A program made the translations under genes and the position numbers. A DNA stretch of 64,000 nucleotides, from positions 23,702,098 through 23,766,097 of the forward strand of contig NC_066842.1 in NCBI RefSeq assembly GCF_001640805.2. Reading direction: 5' to 3'. This document shows, piece after piece, positions 23,301 to 37,100 of the stretch. The notes under the pieces are model-generated. The model was not told the DNA's origin and did not search any database. It worked only from the letters and a program-made list of their open reading frames with translations. The number at the start of each line of letters is the position of its first letter. Within the stretch, counting starts at the first letter, position 1. Source of the DNA: Lates calcarifer. Lineage: Eukaryota > Chordata > Actinopteri > Centropomidae.

Positions 23301-26300
23301 ATGTGACAATACATTTTGTAATATGAGATCACAGAAATTGGCCGATTCTGCTATGTAGCTATTGGTATTTTAGGTCAAATACATCTTCCTCGCTTATTTT
23401 TAAAGTTACCCCACATCTCCTGACATTCCCACCTCTTCACAACTCAGTTTAAACAATGAAAACTAACATATAAGTCATTTGAATCAATTCATTTACAGTC
23501 CACATTGCTGAAATCCTGAACTTGTGTAGAATCAAAGTTATGCTGTTCATTTGCTGTACCTCCACTGCCTCAATTTAGGAACAAGCTAACATTTCACAGT
23601 ACACAGAATTTCAGTGTCGTAGTTTACACTGTGACTTATATGTACTATTTTACAAGATTTTATCCGTACCTACCAACCCTGTCTACAGTATTACATACGT
23701 GTTGCTCAAGTGTGCTGGTTTTACTGAGGCCTACAGTATATGGCTGTCTCTGCGCATCCTCTTCCAGTACCACTCTCTCTCTCTCTGGGTACTGAAAGGT
23801 GTATCCTGACCATTTGCAAATGAACAATAGTGTTTTGTTAGTAGGCTGTCAGTGTGGTGTGTGCCTGTCAGTTTAGGTTTGGGCTGTTGTGTGGAGACAT
23901 TAAAGGCTGACGGACGGCCCTAACTCCTCTCTTGGCTGGCTCTGTCTGTCTCTGGAGCTAATAACTACTCTGACACAATGGAAACTTCAGCCCATTTCAT
24001 AGCAGAATGAGATGGCTTGATTGTGTACTGTAGACTGGAATGTTAGCTATTGAGCTGTAGAATGAAACAGCTTTATTGTACACTGTACACTGGAATGTCA
24101 ACTATTGAGTTTTTGGACTTTGTAACAGGGAGGGAGGTAACCTTTTCTAATCCATGAATGAAAAAGGTTTTGTGGCCTATGCTACAGTATGTCCCATCTT
24201 TTAGGTAAGATTTAAAATTGTAGTTTATTTTTGGCCCACAAGTATAAAAATACAAAAAGTAAAAATACTAAAATTTAAATTATTCAAGAGATAAGGTCTT
24301 GATGAGACTGTCAAAGCCCCCCATAACTGTTGTGATCGCCTGCTTGAGCTCCTTCAGGGCAGTCAGGTCAAGACAATGCAACAATCAGTTCAGATCTTCT
24401 TTGAAGAAGACATCTGGGTACATGGGTTATTTGATTAATAGATTGATTGTTACATAGTCTAAGAAATAAAAATAGTTTTAAAAATCCATTGATTGTTCTC
24501 AGTGCCCAATTTCAGTTTCTCTTTTTGTTTGACCAACATTGCAAAATTTTATATCATATAAAACAACATATCATCTGCAAATTATAACATTTGAGAAGCT
24601 GGAACAGGCAAATAGAAAACAGTTGTTTATCAAAACTGATCAACTGACCAAAAAAATTGCATTAGAGGACATTAATTGAAATTACTTGTAATATGTTGAT
24701 GTGCTATAAAAACTGAACTTGCAGAAAACGTGTGAATGAGCCAGCAACTTCCAGTGTCACACCTGTTGTGTATTGTGCAAAGATTGATACCCACTCTCAT
24801 GTGTGCATGAAACATGATGCTACAGGGAGCAGCTGGTTAGCTTAGCTCATTATAAAGACTGGAAACAGGGAAACAGCTTGCTGTCCAGCAGTAACAAAAT
24901 CTGCCACCATATCTCATTTGTTTAATACATATCTAATTTGTTACTAATAATACACTAATAACATAATTAACACAGCCTGGGCACTAATGTGCTTGAGGAA
25001 AGAAACACACACAGTTAGAGTGATGCAGTGATTTTTAAGACAGTTTACCGTAATCTTGTCAGCAGGACAACATGGACACCATTTACTAACCACTATGCTC
25101 AAAGGATGCATTGAGACTGACCCAACCTGCTGAAGGTAAAGTGGTAATAACCAGGGTAAAGGCGAGGTGACACTGTGCCAGATGGCCTCTGAGAGTCAAA
25201 TCATCTTGATATCATCAGCAGCCTCTGATTCTGAGGTGATTATTTACAAGGACTTTGTCACTTAAATGGAAACAATGTATTCATCAGTATACTAGGGTTC
25301 ATTTCAGTATTTGTATGTGTCCTCATGTACATATACAAACTTTACCGTGTAGAAAAAACTGTTACATGTTGTTGCTGAAAAAAGATATTAAGTTATCTTT
25401 TCAAGGTTTTAGACACAAATGAAAGCACAGACATACGCACACTCTTTTCAATTCTCTGGGGCATCTAAGTTCAGACAGGGTGAACATCGAAGTGGCTGCT
25501 GTAAAGGTGGGAAGCCGACATGGGTCAGTAATCCCTGTCTTAGCTGAGAATCCCAACCATCCAGAGGAGCAATCAGCTGTGGTGATGTGTGGACAAAGCC
25601 TTAAGACCGACCTCTCCAGCCCAGTGCAGACCTATGCTCCCCTAACTAACACACAAGACAGGCAGACTGGCAGACAGAGATGCAGACATACAGGCAGGAA
25701 AGACGAGACCTGAGAGCTCTCACTGTGATGATTTCAGTATGAGCTAGAACATCTCTGTCAGAGAGTTGCCTCTTTAAACTTCTGCGTTACAGGAAAACAA
25801 CATCTTATTCAGAAAGTCATGAGGCAGAATTAGTTTGTTCTGTAAGCAAATATTTAGAATAGATGTTGTCTAATAGCCTGCTCCATCTTACAAGTATAAA
25901 TATAATATGAGACACAGTCAAAGTTGAGGTGTTTGTTGATTTACTGCAGACATTACAAAATCATGATCAACATCTAAATCTCTCCTGCTTGTTTAAGTTG
26001 AACTTGGCCATCATGCCATCCATCAAATGCTCCCTGCAAAACATGTGAGCACTAAGGCTCACTGGACAGGACCTGACATGCATGCCTGTGGAAAATATGT
26101 GTGATAAAGCTCATTTTGAAAAGCTTCAGGCACATATCAGCTCATACAACACATTGCTGCATAGCAGCTGAAAGTCCCAGCTCGGACTACTTACTGAAAA
26201 TGGGTCTCTCTAAATGCTGGCACCAATGACTTAACAGCATTCAGCAACAGGTTTAAACATGCCAGATCCTAAAGTGATTTTGTCACTTCACTGAAGGTGT

Positions 26301-29300
26301 CAGAATAAGGCATGAAGCTCTGTTATAGACAAAGAGAGGTGCATGGTGAATCTCCAAAGTAAATAGAAAGAAAGATTGGCTTGACTTAACAAAACTAGTT
26401 GTAAATTGTTTGTTTGAACTTTGTTTCACGTCAACTTTATGAATGCCCCTAAGTTTGTGAGCAAGATTCTCTGACAAAAATGTCAAGAGTTGAGAGAGCT
26501 TAACACACATTTTTGAAAATTAGCCGAGGAACACATAATATATAGCACTGTAGTATATTTGGGGAAGTTCAAGCAAAGATATCCAGCCTATAGTTTTCAG
26601 GGAAGTTAAGAAATGGATATAGCATGTAACCCTTCAGACCACAAGTTGCCATTTTTTACATTTTTATCATGAACCACTTAAAAAAACGTGGAATACTGAG
26701 CTGTAGAGATGCTGGTAGGTGTACTTACATGAGAGAACCAGGCTAGCTGCTTCCCCCTGTTTCCAGTCTTTGTTCTAGGCCAAGCTAACCAGCTAATGGT
26801 TCTAGCTCCATATTCAGCTTACAGATATGCCAGACAGCAATCAATGTAATTTCTAAATCTGAAATATATACACCACACACAATACTACTAGTCTACATTA
26901 AGTAAATAAAAGTTGACTGAGGTTATTTTGAACTGAAGCTACTAGTGTCAGTAGGATAAGATCAGACAGACTAGACAGATTTGGGTCTCTTTTGTCCAGA
27001 GGAACTAAAAGTATATTTTTAATGTCATTACTCCCTTATTCAGGAAACAAAATTATACAGCAGATCTAATTATTGATTGCTTGGAAATGTCACACAGAGA
27101 GTGTGTAACGATCACACAAGTGGAGGTTGTAAAATGTGAAGAGCTACTGGCCAAGGAGTAAATCCTCAACATTTTCAATGCCACAGCGCACTCACATGGG
27201 ATGATAATGAAAAAAAAAATCTGTAGCCAACTAATTATTACACCCTGTTAAATGCCACGTGATTTCTGCCAAGCATGATCACACTGAGATCTGACAGCTG
27301 ATGGCCAAAGAGCCACTTGTCTTAACATTAAAGAGGAGAAGTATGATCACAGTCTCAGTCAATTACATTTTAATGAAGTGAATTCAATTCTCTGCCTCAG
27401 TAGTGATTTCCACATCTGAAATCTCAAGGTCTGCCGCAGCTGGCTTGCTTCATGGTTCACTCTTACTCACCTCTAAAAGGATTTGCCAATTTGGTTCCTC
27501 TTCTTTCTGCATGCATTGCTCAGAAGGTGCTTCAGGGCATTGCCTGTCATGGCTACAGCTGTTGTGAAACGCCATTTGATGTGCGATTCTTTTGTGTGGA
27601 AGTTTAGTGTGTTTTTAAAAACTGGCTCAGCTTTTTAGCACTGCAGAGAGCAGGCAGTAGCTCACCTTTTCCTTTAAAACTGAGATACAAAGCAGGCAGG
27701 AGTATAAAGACAAGTGGATACACAGCCACAGATTTTCCCTCCAAATGTTGCCCTGAGCCATAGGCATGGCTGTATATTGCCCTGGGCTAGTACCTACCAG
27801 GCCTCTCTGGGGAAAGCTCTGGCTGATATTTCCTCTGTAAAAAGTAACCCAACTTTCTATTACAAAGTCTCAGTTTGACAAAAGGTTTGACTGTGAGATC
27901 TGTCACAGAGACCTTCTCTGTGCCTAGAGAGATCGGTCATGGTGCAAGGTCCATTTACAGGTTTCTCCTGTTGGTCTGAGGCTGCTTCACTTTCACAACC
28001 TTCTTCTCTGTAGATGCTATTAAAATCATCTTGTACTTACTTGCATGTCTTTACTGTTTTGTATTGATGTCCTCGCTCTTTCCTTCCTTCTCATCCTCCT
28101 CCTCAGTCATTGTTTCCACATTTGTAATTCTTTTTTCTTTCCTCCTTTCCTCTCTATTCCATTCCCTCTACTTGAATCTATTTATTTTCTTTCTTTCATG
28201 CTTCCTTCCTCTTCCATGAGAAAAAAAACACAGGTAACTTTCTGCCATCTTGTTCCCCCATTCCAACTGTCTTCTTTCCATTGCCTGCATATTTGCATTA
28301 TTCTCTTTCTATCTTTCCACACTTTCTCTCCTATCCCTGAATTTTCTTCAAACATAACTAACTGATTGATATCCCTTCATGAATACCCAAAATGTCTTTT
28401 CTTTGTTGTGGTCTTATGAACATATCTGTTTTCCTCTTTTCTTGACTGTCTCATTTTTCTGTTATCCTACTCTCTCTTTCCTTTCTCCTTCTTCTCATAA
28501 TGTTTTTCTCCTATTATCTCCCTGTTTTGAAAGGCCTTATTTCAGACAGATTGTCAGATAAGAGTGGGGGTGAAACTGAGGAAAGTAGACTGGGTGGGAA
28601 AAGAGGACCAAGAGAACTATCCTTCATTTTCATCTGTCTACTCAAAACACTTCACAGGAAATTGCTGCAGATGTGCCACAGACAGATATATAGGCGGACA
28701 AGCAAACACACACACAAACCACTCCTTCCATCATTGCTCCTTGCAGAAATCCGGATTGCACCACTGAATAGAGACGGAAAACACAAGGTGCTCTGAGAGC
28801 ACTCTAAAGTTTCTCTCCCATTCCTTTCTCATGTCTGACACCTGTCAGGTTAAGAGTGAAGAAAGTAATTCTAAGGGACACACTTTCTCTGTCTTTGAGT
28901 GTATCTTGGTGTGTATGTTCACAGTCCCTCACTTTTTCCAAGATGTTTTGTCAAGCCATCACAACTTCTACACTCTACTGAGAGAATTATTTTTGTGCTG
29001 CTGCTCAGAATGCCTCAGAAGGGAAATTTTCTCTTCATCGGTTTGGTAGTTAGTTAGAATTACTGTTCAACATGCATGCAGTGAAGGGGAGAAATAGTCG
29101 GCACTAGACTCCACAGCTGTTCTTCTCCCTCTCTGTATGTATTTTACAGTGAAAGAGAATCTTTATATTTTTGTTTTACTGTGCAAAATATCTACATATA
29201 GTAACATAAATAAATAAATAAATAAAATAAATTTAAAATCTGATTGATTTTAAATTGATTTATCTGCTATTAGAATATACTGTACAGAAGCCCTAATGTG

Positions 29301-31087
29301 GTGGTCTTGGCCCAGATCAAACTTGAACCATTGTTTGGTTTGTGAAAACACTTCATTTGGATGGTTCAGACTTGTGGACCAATTACAGTAAGTTGAGGCA
29401 GGCTTGTCACCCATTAATCAATAGAAGAAAAAAAAATGAGCTGTGGTTGCACATGGGAAGCAGAGGAGGTGAAATATTTAATTGCAGTTTGGTCTGATGA
29501 GAAAATCAATAGTCAGCTTGAAAAAAACTTGTAAAACTACATTTTTATCATTTTTTTGCAGTGTAACAAAAATATGTGCTTTGGTTCAGACATAGGTCCA
29601 GACTTTCTGGTGTGAAAACACAGTAAGTGTAAATGAGTGATTAAGTGAGTGATTAAGTTTACCAAAAACTAAAAGGCATTTTAGTTTAGGTTGTATATTT
29701 AAATTTTGTATGCTTCTGACACTACAGTTGTCGTGCCTTGATGTGTATTGTTAGCATGCTGAGCATTAGCATTATTTTCACTGGTGTTTCTGAAAAACAT
29801 AAAGCATGTACCTGGGGATTACCTTCCATGTTTTAAGACAAATCAACACTTTCCTACTTTTAGAACAGAAGTTAGAAGTTTCTATTCCACTCTGACTTAA
29901 TGTGTGATTCTGCAAATACTGCAAATTCATTTACTAAGACTTTCCGTTTAGACATGAGTTAGTCATCCTGCGACAGTAATAAACTCTAGTTGATGACATA
30001 TTTGTGTGTGTGATGCAAGTTTGCGTTCTCTCCTCAGCTCCTGTTGACAGAGCAAAAGAGCTGCAATAAATACCAGAAAGTATATTGATAAAATTTTAAG
30101 TCCATATCACCCATCCCTACCACTGGCCCGTCTTTCATATCATTGTTTAGTTTTTACTGTAATGTATTTTATTTTATCTTTTTATTCCTGTTTTTGTCAT
30201 GGAAAACAGGTTGCAACAACATGCACATCTTTGGCAGTACTGACTTTCAAAGGAATTGGAAGAAAATAAAAAGGTGGTGGTGGATATCAAATTGCAGGAA
30301 TACAATATATTTTAATCTCTCTGACCAAAACAGCCACAGGTGGACGTAATTACTTGGTGGTAGTACATACTGTCTGTGTGACATCACGTTATCTCTTTTG
30401 GAAACAGGAGGTGGAAACTTGTTGAGCCTTCATAATTAATAACACACTGATGCCAGCTGTGTTTCTTGATGGAAACATGGGAAATAATCTTTCGTTGTGT
30501 GCTTGTTATTCATCTTAGATTGACTCTTATCTTGATATTCATTGGTTGGAGGTGTCTTGATGAATTCACACTGCTGTCTTGCACTTCTTTCCACCTCTAG
30601 GCATCTTCTTTATGATCAGATACATGTCAACTTCGATAAAAACTGAATTGAATATATAACCCTTTTAACCCCTTTTCCACTGTAGAAGACAGTGCTTTGC
30701 TTGTTTACTGACATAGTTCACACATTTTATTTTGCACATTTTATGCATTTCACATACACACTTTATCAGGCCATGGATGTGATTTGACAGTATTTGTCAA
30801 GCTGATGATACAGCAGGCTGCTATGAAGGGTGTTGTCTGCCAAAAGGTATTTGGACTTAACTTCACTTGTCTCTGAGAGGGAGAGGTGGCTGGAAAATGA
30901 GAGACAGCTCAGCCTAGCACTAGTTTTGTGTGTGTGTTTGAGTGTGTGTGTGTCTTCTTCTCTGTGGTTGAGTTTGTGATTTGTGCACATGTGGGAGTAG
31001 TATGTAGTGCGATCTTGAGTTCCTGCTGTGAAAGAGTGAGAGGTAGTTAAGTCAGGGTGCAGCTGATGACAATGGGACATATACACA

Positions 31088-31126
<39 letters not shown>

Positions 31127-34100
31127 GCACACATCATGCTCACAGAGTCCTGGGGGATTTTTGGAAAGCTTCTGGTGGTTGACAGACGGACAGCGTCTCT
31201 CAACTGACTCTAATTGGTCGAGAGTTTCAGGAGGGAGACAACTGGACAAATGAAGCAGAGGGTAAAGACAGTGACAGCCAAGATACATCCTCCCTATTTT
31301 TAAAAATTGTTTAATTTAATTCATGCTCACACCTAAGCTTTCTAGTCCCTTTCTAACTTCTCTGACACTATGTCACATCCTGCCCAACCATTGAAAAAAA
31401 AATCTGGTGAACATTTAATACAGACCTTTTATGTTGAAACACCAAGATACTTAGAGGTGCTAAGGTCTGAAGGCTTCTTCAGGCTGAATGTGAATTTTTT
31501 TAGGCCTGCGTGACTGTCTGCACATTCATTTGAATGATTCAAGTGGATGGCGACAAATGTGTGTCTGGTCTAGAGAGGAATCTTAAAATAATGCTTCTTG
31601 TATTCATTGAAAGAAAGTAAAATGCTGGTGATTGTTCAGTGGGTGGCAGCTTGCCATGAGGCTACATGATTTATCTGCAGCTTTTTTTTGTTCTCTTGCT
31701 TTGTTTTGTTTGCTTTCAGTTGTTTTACTGAACCTCCCAGAGTTTCTTTTAGCCACATTTTTTGCTCAAGTCACAGTGAGGTTTGGGCATCTTCACCCCC
31801 AGCAATGTGACATATTTCTGAGAGATGGAATATGTCATGTGATTTGAGATGTGATTTGATCTCTCAAAAGTGGGTGCGACTTTGTAAATACGGTACCACG
31901 ATATGGAACTGAAAAGAGATATGGTGCTAGATGTAGCTGCAGAGGACTAGCTGTTAGCCTTCACACACACCTCCCTCACCTGTGATATTGGACCAGGAAG
32001 AGGAGGAGGTGAAAATTAAATCTCAACCACATTTTTCATGTTCATCAGCTGAAGAGTAAATGCACACCACCTATTACAATACTGCTCTTCTACAGATTTT
32101 TATTATCTTGGTCATTACAATACACAGCATTGGCGTGGTTAGCTAGCCACAGCTAATGCTTGGACTATTGGCAAATTGGCTACCTATAGTGAATAATCAT
32201 GGACTGGAAAAAGACTCCAGCAAGAATAAAACCATGCAAAAATGCTTTTCATTTAAAGCTGCATACACTCTTTTTGCCACAGGGGCAAATAAAGATTCAC
32301 AGAAGCATTATGACATTAGCTTTGTCTGTCTACCATATAGTACTAAGCAGGAAGTGTACAGTAGGTTTATCTGTGCTTTTTATAATATTTGCTTTCAATT
32401 TTATAAGGGTGGGAACATAAGAACTGAACACACAGTCTCAAGGGATGGAAACAGTCAGCTAAGAATGGCTAAAAGGTACCAAGCTACAGAGTTGAGTGAT
32501 AATTATCAGTAGGTTCACAACTAATTGAGATCCACTAGAAATATTTATCAAAATGCTCTCTAACGTTTTTTTGAGACAGACCTGGAGGTGATATTGTATG
32601 GGACTCATACCCTTCGAGATCTCTAAATGGAGATATCAATTCTATCAGCACCACAGGGGATCACTGGAAACTGAGATTTTGCCTTGAAGTTTCTCTGTAC
32701 TTTTCCATCCCTAGGAATACAATTTGTATAAATTACAGAATACAGAATCATGAGTAAACCTGTGATATCCATGGTAAAATGCCCTCAAGAATATAGAAGC
32801 TAACATAAATAAATGTCATATATTTATTTTGATTCTAAGCACGAGTTAAAAGTCAATTATGAGGAACATTCTACAACATTTAAAGGGTTGGTGACACCTG
32901 TGTCACTGTGGGCTCTTATAGTTTTAGCAGCCAGATTTAAAAACCTCAAAAGTCAATACTGCATTTGTAATGTATTAGTATTTTTGCAGTTATAATCACT
33001 AGGAGATAGGTTGATCAGTAAAATGTCATTTCCATGTGTTATTCATTGTTTGTGTGAAAGGAAAACTGAAGGAAAGTATATAGTAGAGAATATGTTATTA
33101 ACAGTTTTCTTTCTTACCTTACAAGTGACTGAGACTGCGAACATAAACATCAAAAGGCTATGAGAATTCATTAGAAGTAGGGGAATATGACTTTTATTTT
33201 CATTATTATTGTTTTTCCTTTTAATGGCAGTATGGTGGTTCCAGCAAATGTATAAATGTGTTATTAGGTTGACAGTGATGACCACAGGATGCACTCTCCC
33301 TAATGTAGCTCGGTAAAGCAGACAGTTTTTTTCCTTGCAATATTTGGTTTCTATTCTTCTACTGGTCATTAAACAAACAGAACATCCTTGGCCTGGCACT
33401 GCCATTCATGCTATCTTTTGCTGATGTTTGCCTTCATAGAAAGCGACAGTTTTAACAAACAAATGTTAAATGAAAGAAATTATGTGATCAGTGTAGTTGA
33501 CAATGCAATTTAGTGTTTTTTGCAATCACAAGATATTTGATTGCTACTTTGATGGAATGTTAAGGGCTAAGATGCCATCAGTGACTGCAAAGGCACAAAG
33601 TGAACGTGCCATTAAATTTACCAAGGTGAGTTGTAATAACTTCGCTGATCTGGTGCCAGTAGGCAAACGGATAGCCCAGGACAGTTACACGACATAGTGC
33701 GTATAACAGAGTTTTTAAGCATTTTCCTTGGGCCCAATTCTATTTTGCCTGCTCCTGTCTAGTAATTTCAATACGTCAAATGAATGTGTTTGGGCTGAGG
33801 TGGAAGAAGAGAAAAGGCGGCACAGTGCATTTTTGGTTCTCATTTTGGCATGAAATCACATTCGCATTAAAACATGCTCATCTTCATATCACAGATGGAG
33901 GGAAATCTCTGTAGCTTTAGATCTCCTGTATTCATCACATGGCCACAGGAATGATGTGTGAATATTATTAACTTGTGAGAATGAAATGTCTATGTTAAGG
34001 TTATTCATTTTTAAATAGATTATTTGATCCAATGTTATTGTAGTGCCCATATCAAATAAATGAATAAATAAATACAAATGTAATCTACAATGTTTGAATT

Positions 34101-37100
34101 TAGAAAAGGAGTGTGTGTGATTTAACACATGAATGGTACATTTATGTTAATTATCAGATCTCCTGGACACAGAGATATGATCAGTCAGGGCCTAACAATA
34201 AATACTACTCTGTGTTTTTCTAAATATCAGACTTGAAAACAAAGTTTAACAGTAAATTCAGGACTGCTAACACAGCTGTCCTCAAGATGAGTCCTGAATT
34301 CCATCAAATCTGCTGAGATATTTTTGTTAAAAGCAAAATTTCAAACTCAAGAGAGTTAGAGAGTTAAAATATTTTCTCTGTCACGAAAGTATTATTATAA
34401 GGATTATTACAATGTAATACGTACAGCTGCATCCATATAACCACCAGCAAAACAAGCTCACACATACATGAGGTTGTTTTCCTGCACTGTTCAGTTTGCA
34501 AATCTACCATCTTCCATTCCTGGAATTTTTTTGTAATCACTAAATAGCAAATTTCCAAACTGGAACTTTGAAGCTTTATTTTTGGTTGTTCAGCGAGATA
34601 AGTAGTCTCTCTCTCAGAGACCTATGACCTAGCCTTCAGACGAGAGGAGGTCATGTGATTGGTCATTATAAAGTTCGCCCCAACTCCACCTGCTGATTCT
34701 GAATTTCTCCTAACCATGCCTCAAATCTCTGTTTGCCCAAACTGAAATCTGGCCTGAGAAGAGGAGACATTTCTATACTTGAAAACTGAAATGCAGACTT
34801 TCAGAAAACAACAGTGTGCAGTATGAATGCTGCAGCATTCACACAACTGTTCTCCTACAGCTGTAAACTTTTTTCTACACTTTTTTTTATCACTTTTTTC
34901 TTCCGTATGTTTTTCAGTTGCTAACGAATCTTGCATGCTACAGAAATAATTCAGCTTTTTAAATGTTCAGCTTTCTCTGGACATTTAAGCCTGTGTACAA
35001 CTTTTTTTCTGCAATTTATAGGTGATTTTATGTTCTCTTTTTTTATCAATTAAAAAATGAATAGGATCCTATGGGAGCTCTCCTCAACCTCCTTCAAAAA
35101 CACTCAACTTTGCAAGCTTACTAGTCTTGCATACATGCAGCCACAGACTCCATTTTTAGCTTAAAATGTTCCAAGACTTTGATCTTTTAATGTTATATCT
35201 TTTCATGTGCTAAAAATGTTTAATGTAGGAGATTTGTGGCATTTTAGTGAGGGTTGTTACAGTTTCTTGGAGGATTTATCAGTGTGTCATGTGACCACTG
35301 AGTGAAGAGATCCTCTCTGCTCCCCATTTTTTTAAATCCTCATATCTCCCATTGTGTTTAGTGTATGGACACATGCTGTATATTTTTTAAAACCGTGTAC
35401 CGGAGAGATCTATATATAAACTCATTTTCCAAGAACTCTGCTGTGTGGGCTTCAGTGGTCATCAGTCATCACACCAAGTAGAGCAGGTTGCTTTCTGATC
35501 AGAGGTTTGGCAGTTCAATCCCAGGCTCCTCTGGTCACTGAACCAAAGTGAAATTTTATTGATTATCCCAATGGCAAACCATTCAGTTTCCTTTGTCCTC
35601 CTTTGGTATAAAGCAGCATACATCAGCTAAGTTTGCAAACATTACTGTGCCTTTTATGGATAACACCACTCAGTTTTTGGGTACTGAAATTCAAACTTAG
35701 TAGTTATCGGTTTATTCCTTACTGCCATATAAAGCTTCTAACATGAAAGCTTGTCAGTAAAGCTTTAAAAGGCTTTCAGTGCAGTGTCCCGAGTCAACAA
35801 ATATAATATATACAAAGATATTTGTTTTTTAGACAGATTGCTATATAATCCATATTTTACTGCATGTAAGTTTTAGCAGTGGACTAAGAGTTTACAATTA
35901 AGTTACATTCTTGTGCTAGACAGGATGATGACATCTCTCACTACATGCCATGTCTCTTTCTTTGTTTCATCTTATGTTGAAAGGATTTAATGCTTCACTT
36001 TGTAGTGGTCTTCATTTAAGCTCAATGTTTAGATGCACTGCGAGAATTTTCAAAGTCCGCTTTATTGTCAATTCTGCCATATGTATGCACATACAGAGGA
36101 TTGAAATTTTGTTGCTCTTAGACCCACAGTGCTGCAAGGTGAACATAAAAGTAGAAAAAAAATATAGAAACATTTTTTAGAGAGAAATAATACAAAAATA
36201 AAAATAAAACATCTATAATACAACAACAGGTCAATGAATAAAGACTAACACACATAACATATTAAAGTGACATGGCGTGATGTTGTGCAAACGGAGCAGT
36301 CAAATGCTGTGTAAAGTGGCTGGTGCCCCTTAGTTTTTTTGTATGTGTGTGTGTGTGCGGGGATGAACAGTATCTGAAGAGCGAGCTGGGAGCTCAGGGT
36401 TCAGAGTTCATGTGTGTGGAGAGGAGAGGGGGGAGAACAGGGAGGGTGTTGAGCTTCCTGACAGCCTGGTGGACGAAGCTGTCCTTAAATCTACTGGTCC
36501 TGGCCCAGAGACTCCACAGCCTCCTCCCTGATGGCAGCAGACTGAAGAAGGTGTGTGATGGGTAGGTGAGATCACCCGCAGACAACACAGAGGGCTTTGC
36601 GAGTGAGGCAGATGTTGTAGACGGCCTGAAGGGAGGGAAGAGAGGCAAAGATGATCTTCTCAGCTGCTCTATGCGCTGGAGGGTCTTTTGGCAGGACGCA
36701 GTGCGGGCGCCACACCACACAGTGATGCAGCTGGTCAGGATGCTCTCGATGGTGCCTCTGTAAAATGTGCACATGATGGAGGGCGGGGCTCTGGCTCTTC
36801 TTAGTTTGCAGAGGAAGTAGATACACTGCTGAGCTTTCTTGGCCAGTGATGCTGTGTTGATCATCCAGGAGAGGTCCTCTGTGACATGCAGACTCAGGAA
36901 CTTAGTGCTGCTCACCCTTTCCACCGTAGCACTGTTGATAGTCAGAGGGGCATGCTGGGTGTGCACTCCCCTGAAGTCCACAACAATCGCCATTGTCTTC
37001 TCCATGTTCAGAGAGCGATTGTTGTATTTGCGCCACATGGCCAGGTGGCTCACCTCACTCCTGTAGTTTGTCTCATCCCCATTGGTAATGAGACCCACCA

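Noticed and set aside
25480..25713. 77-codon open frame
   Set aside because: Starts at GTG, no known domain, ends in a GACAGGCAGAC-type low-complexity stretch.
28031..28365. Leu/Phe/Ser-rich open frames that resemble membrane proteins
   Set aside because: Produced by a long pyrimidine-rich tract; no conservation signal.
30766..31203. 145-codon - strand frame with a Cys-Val run
   Set aside because: The run is an AC microsatellite read on the other strand.
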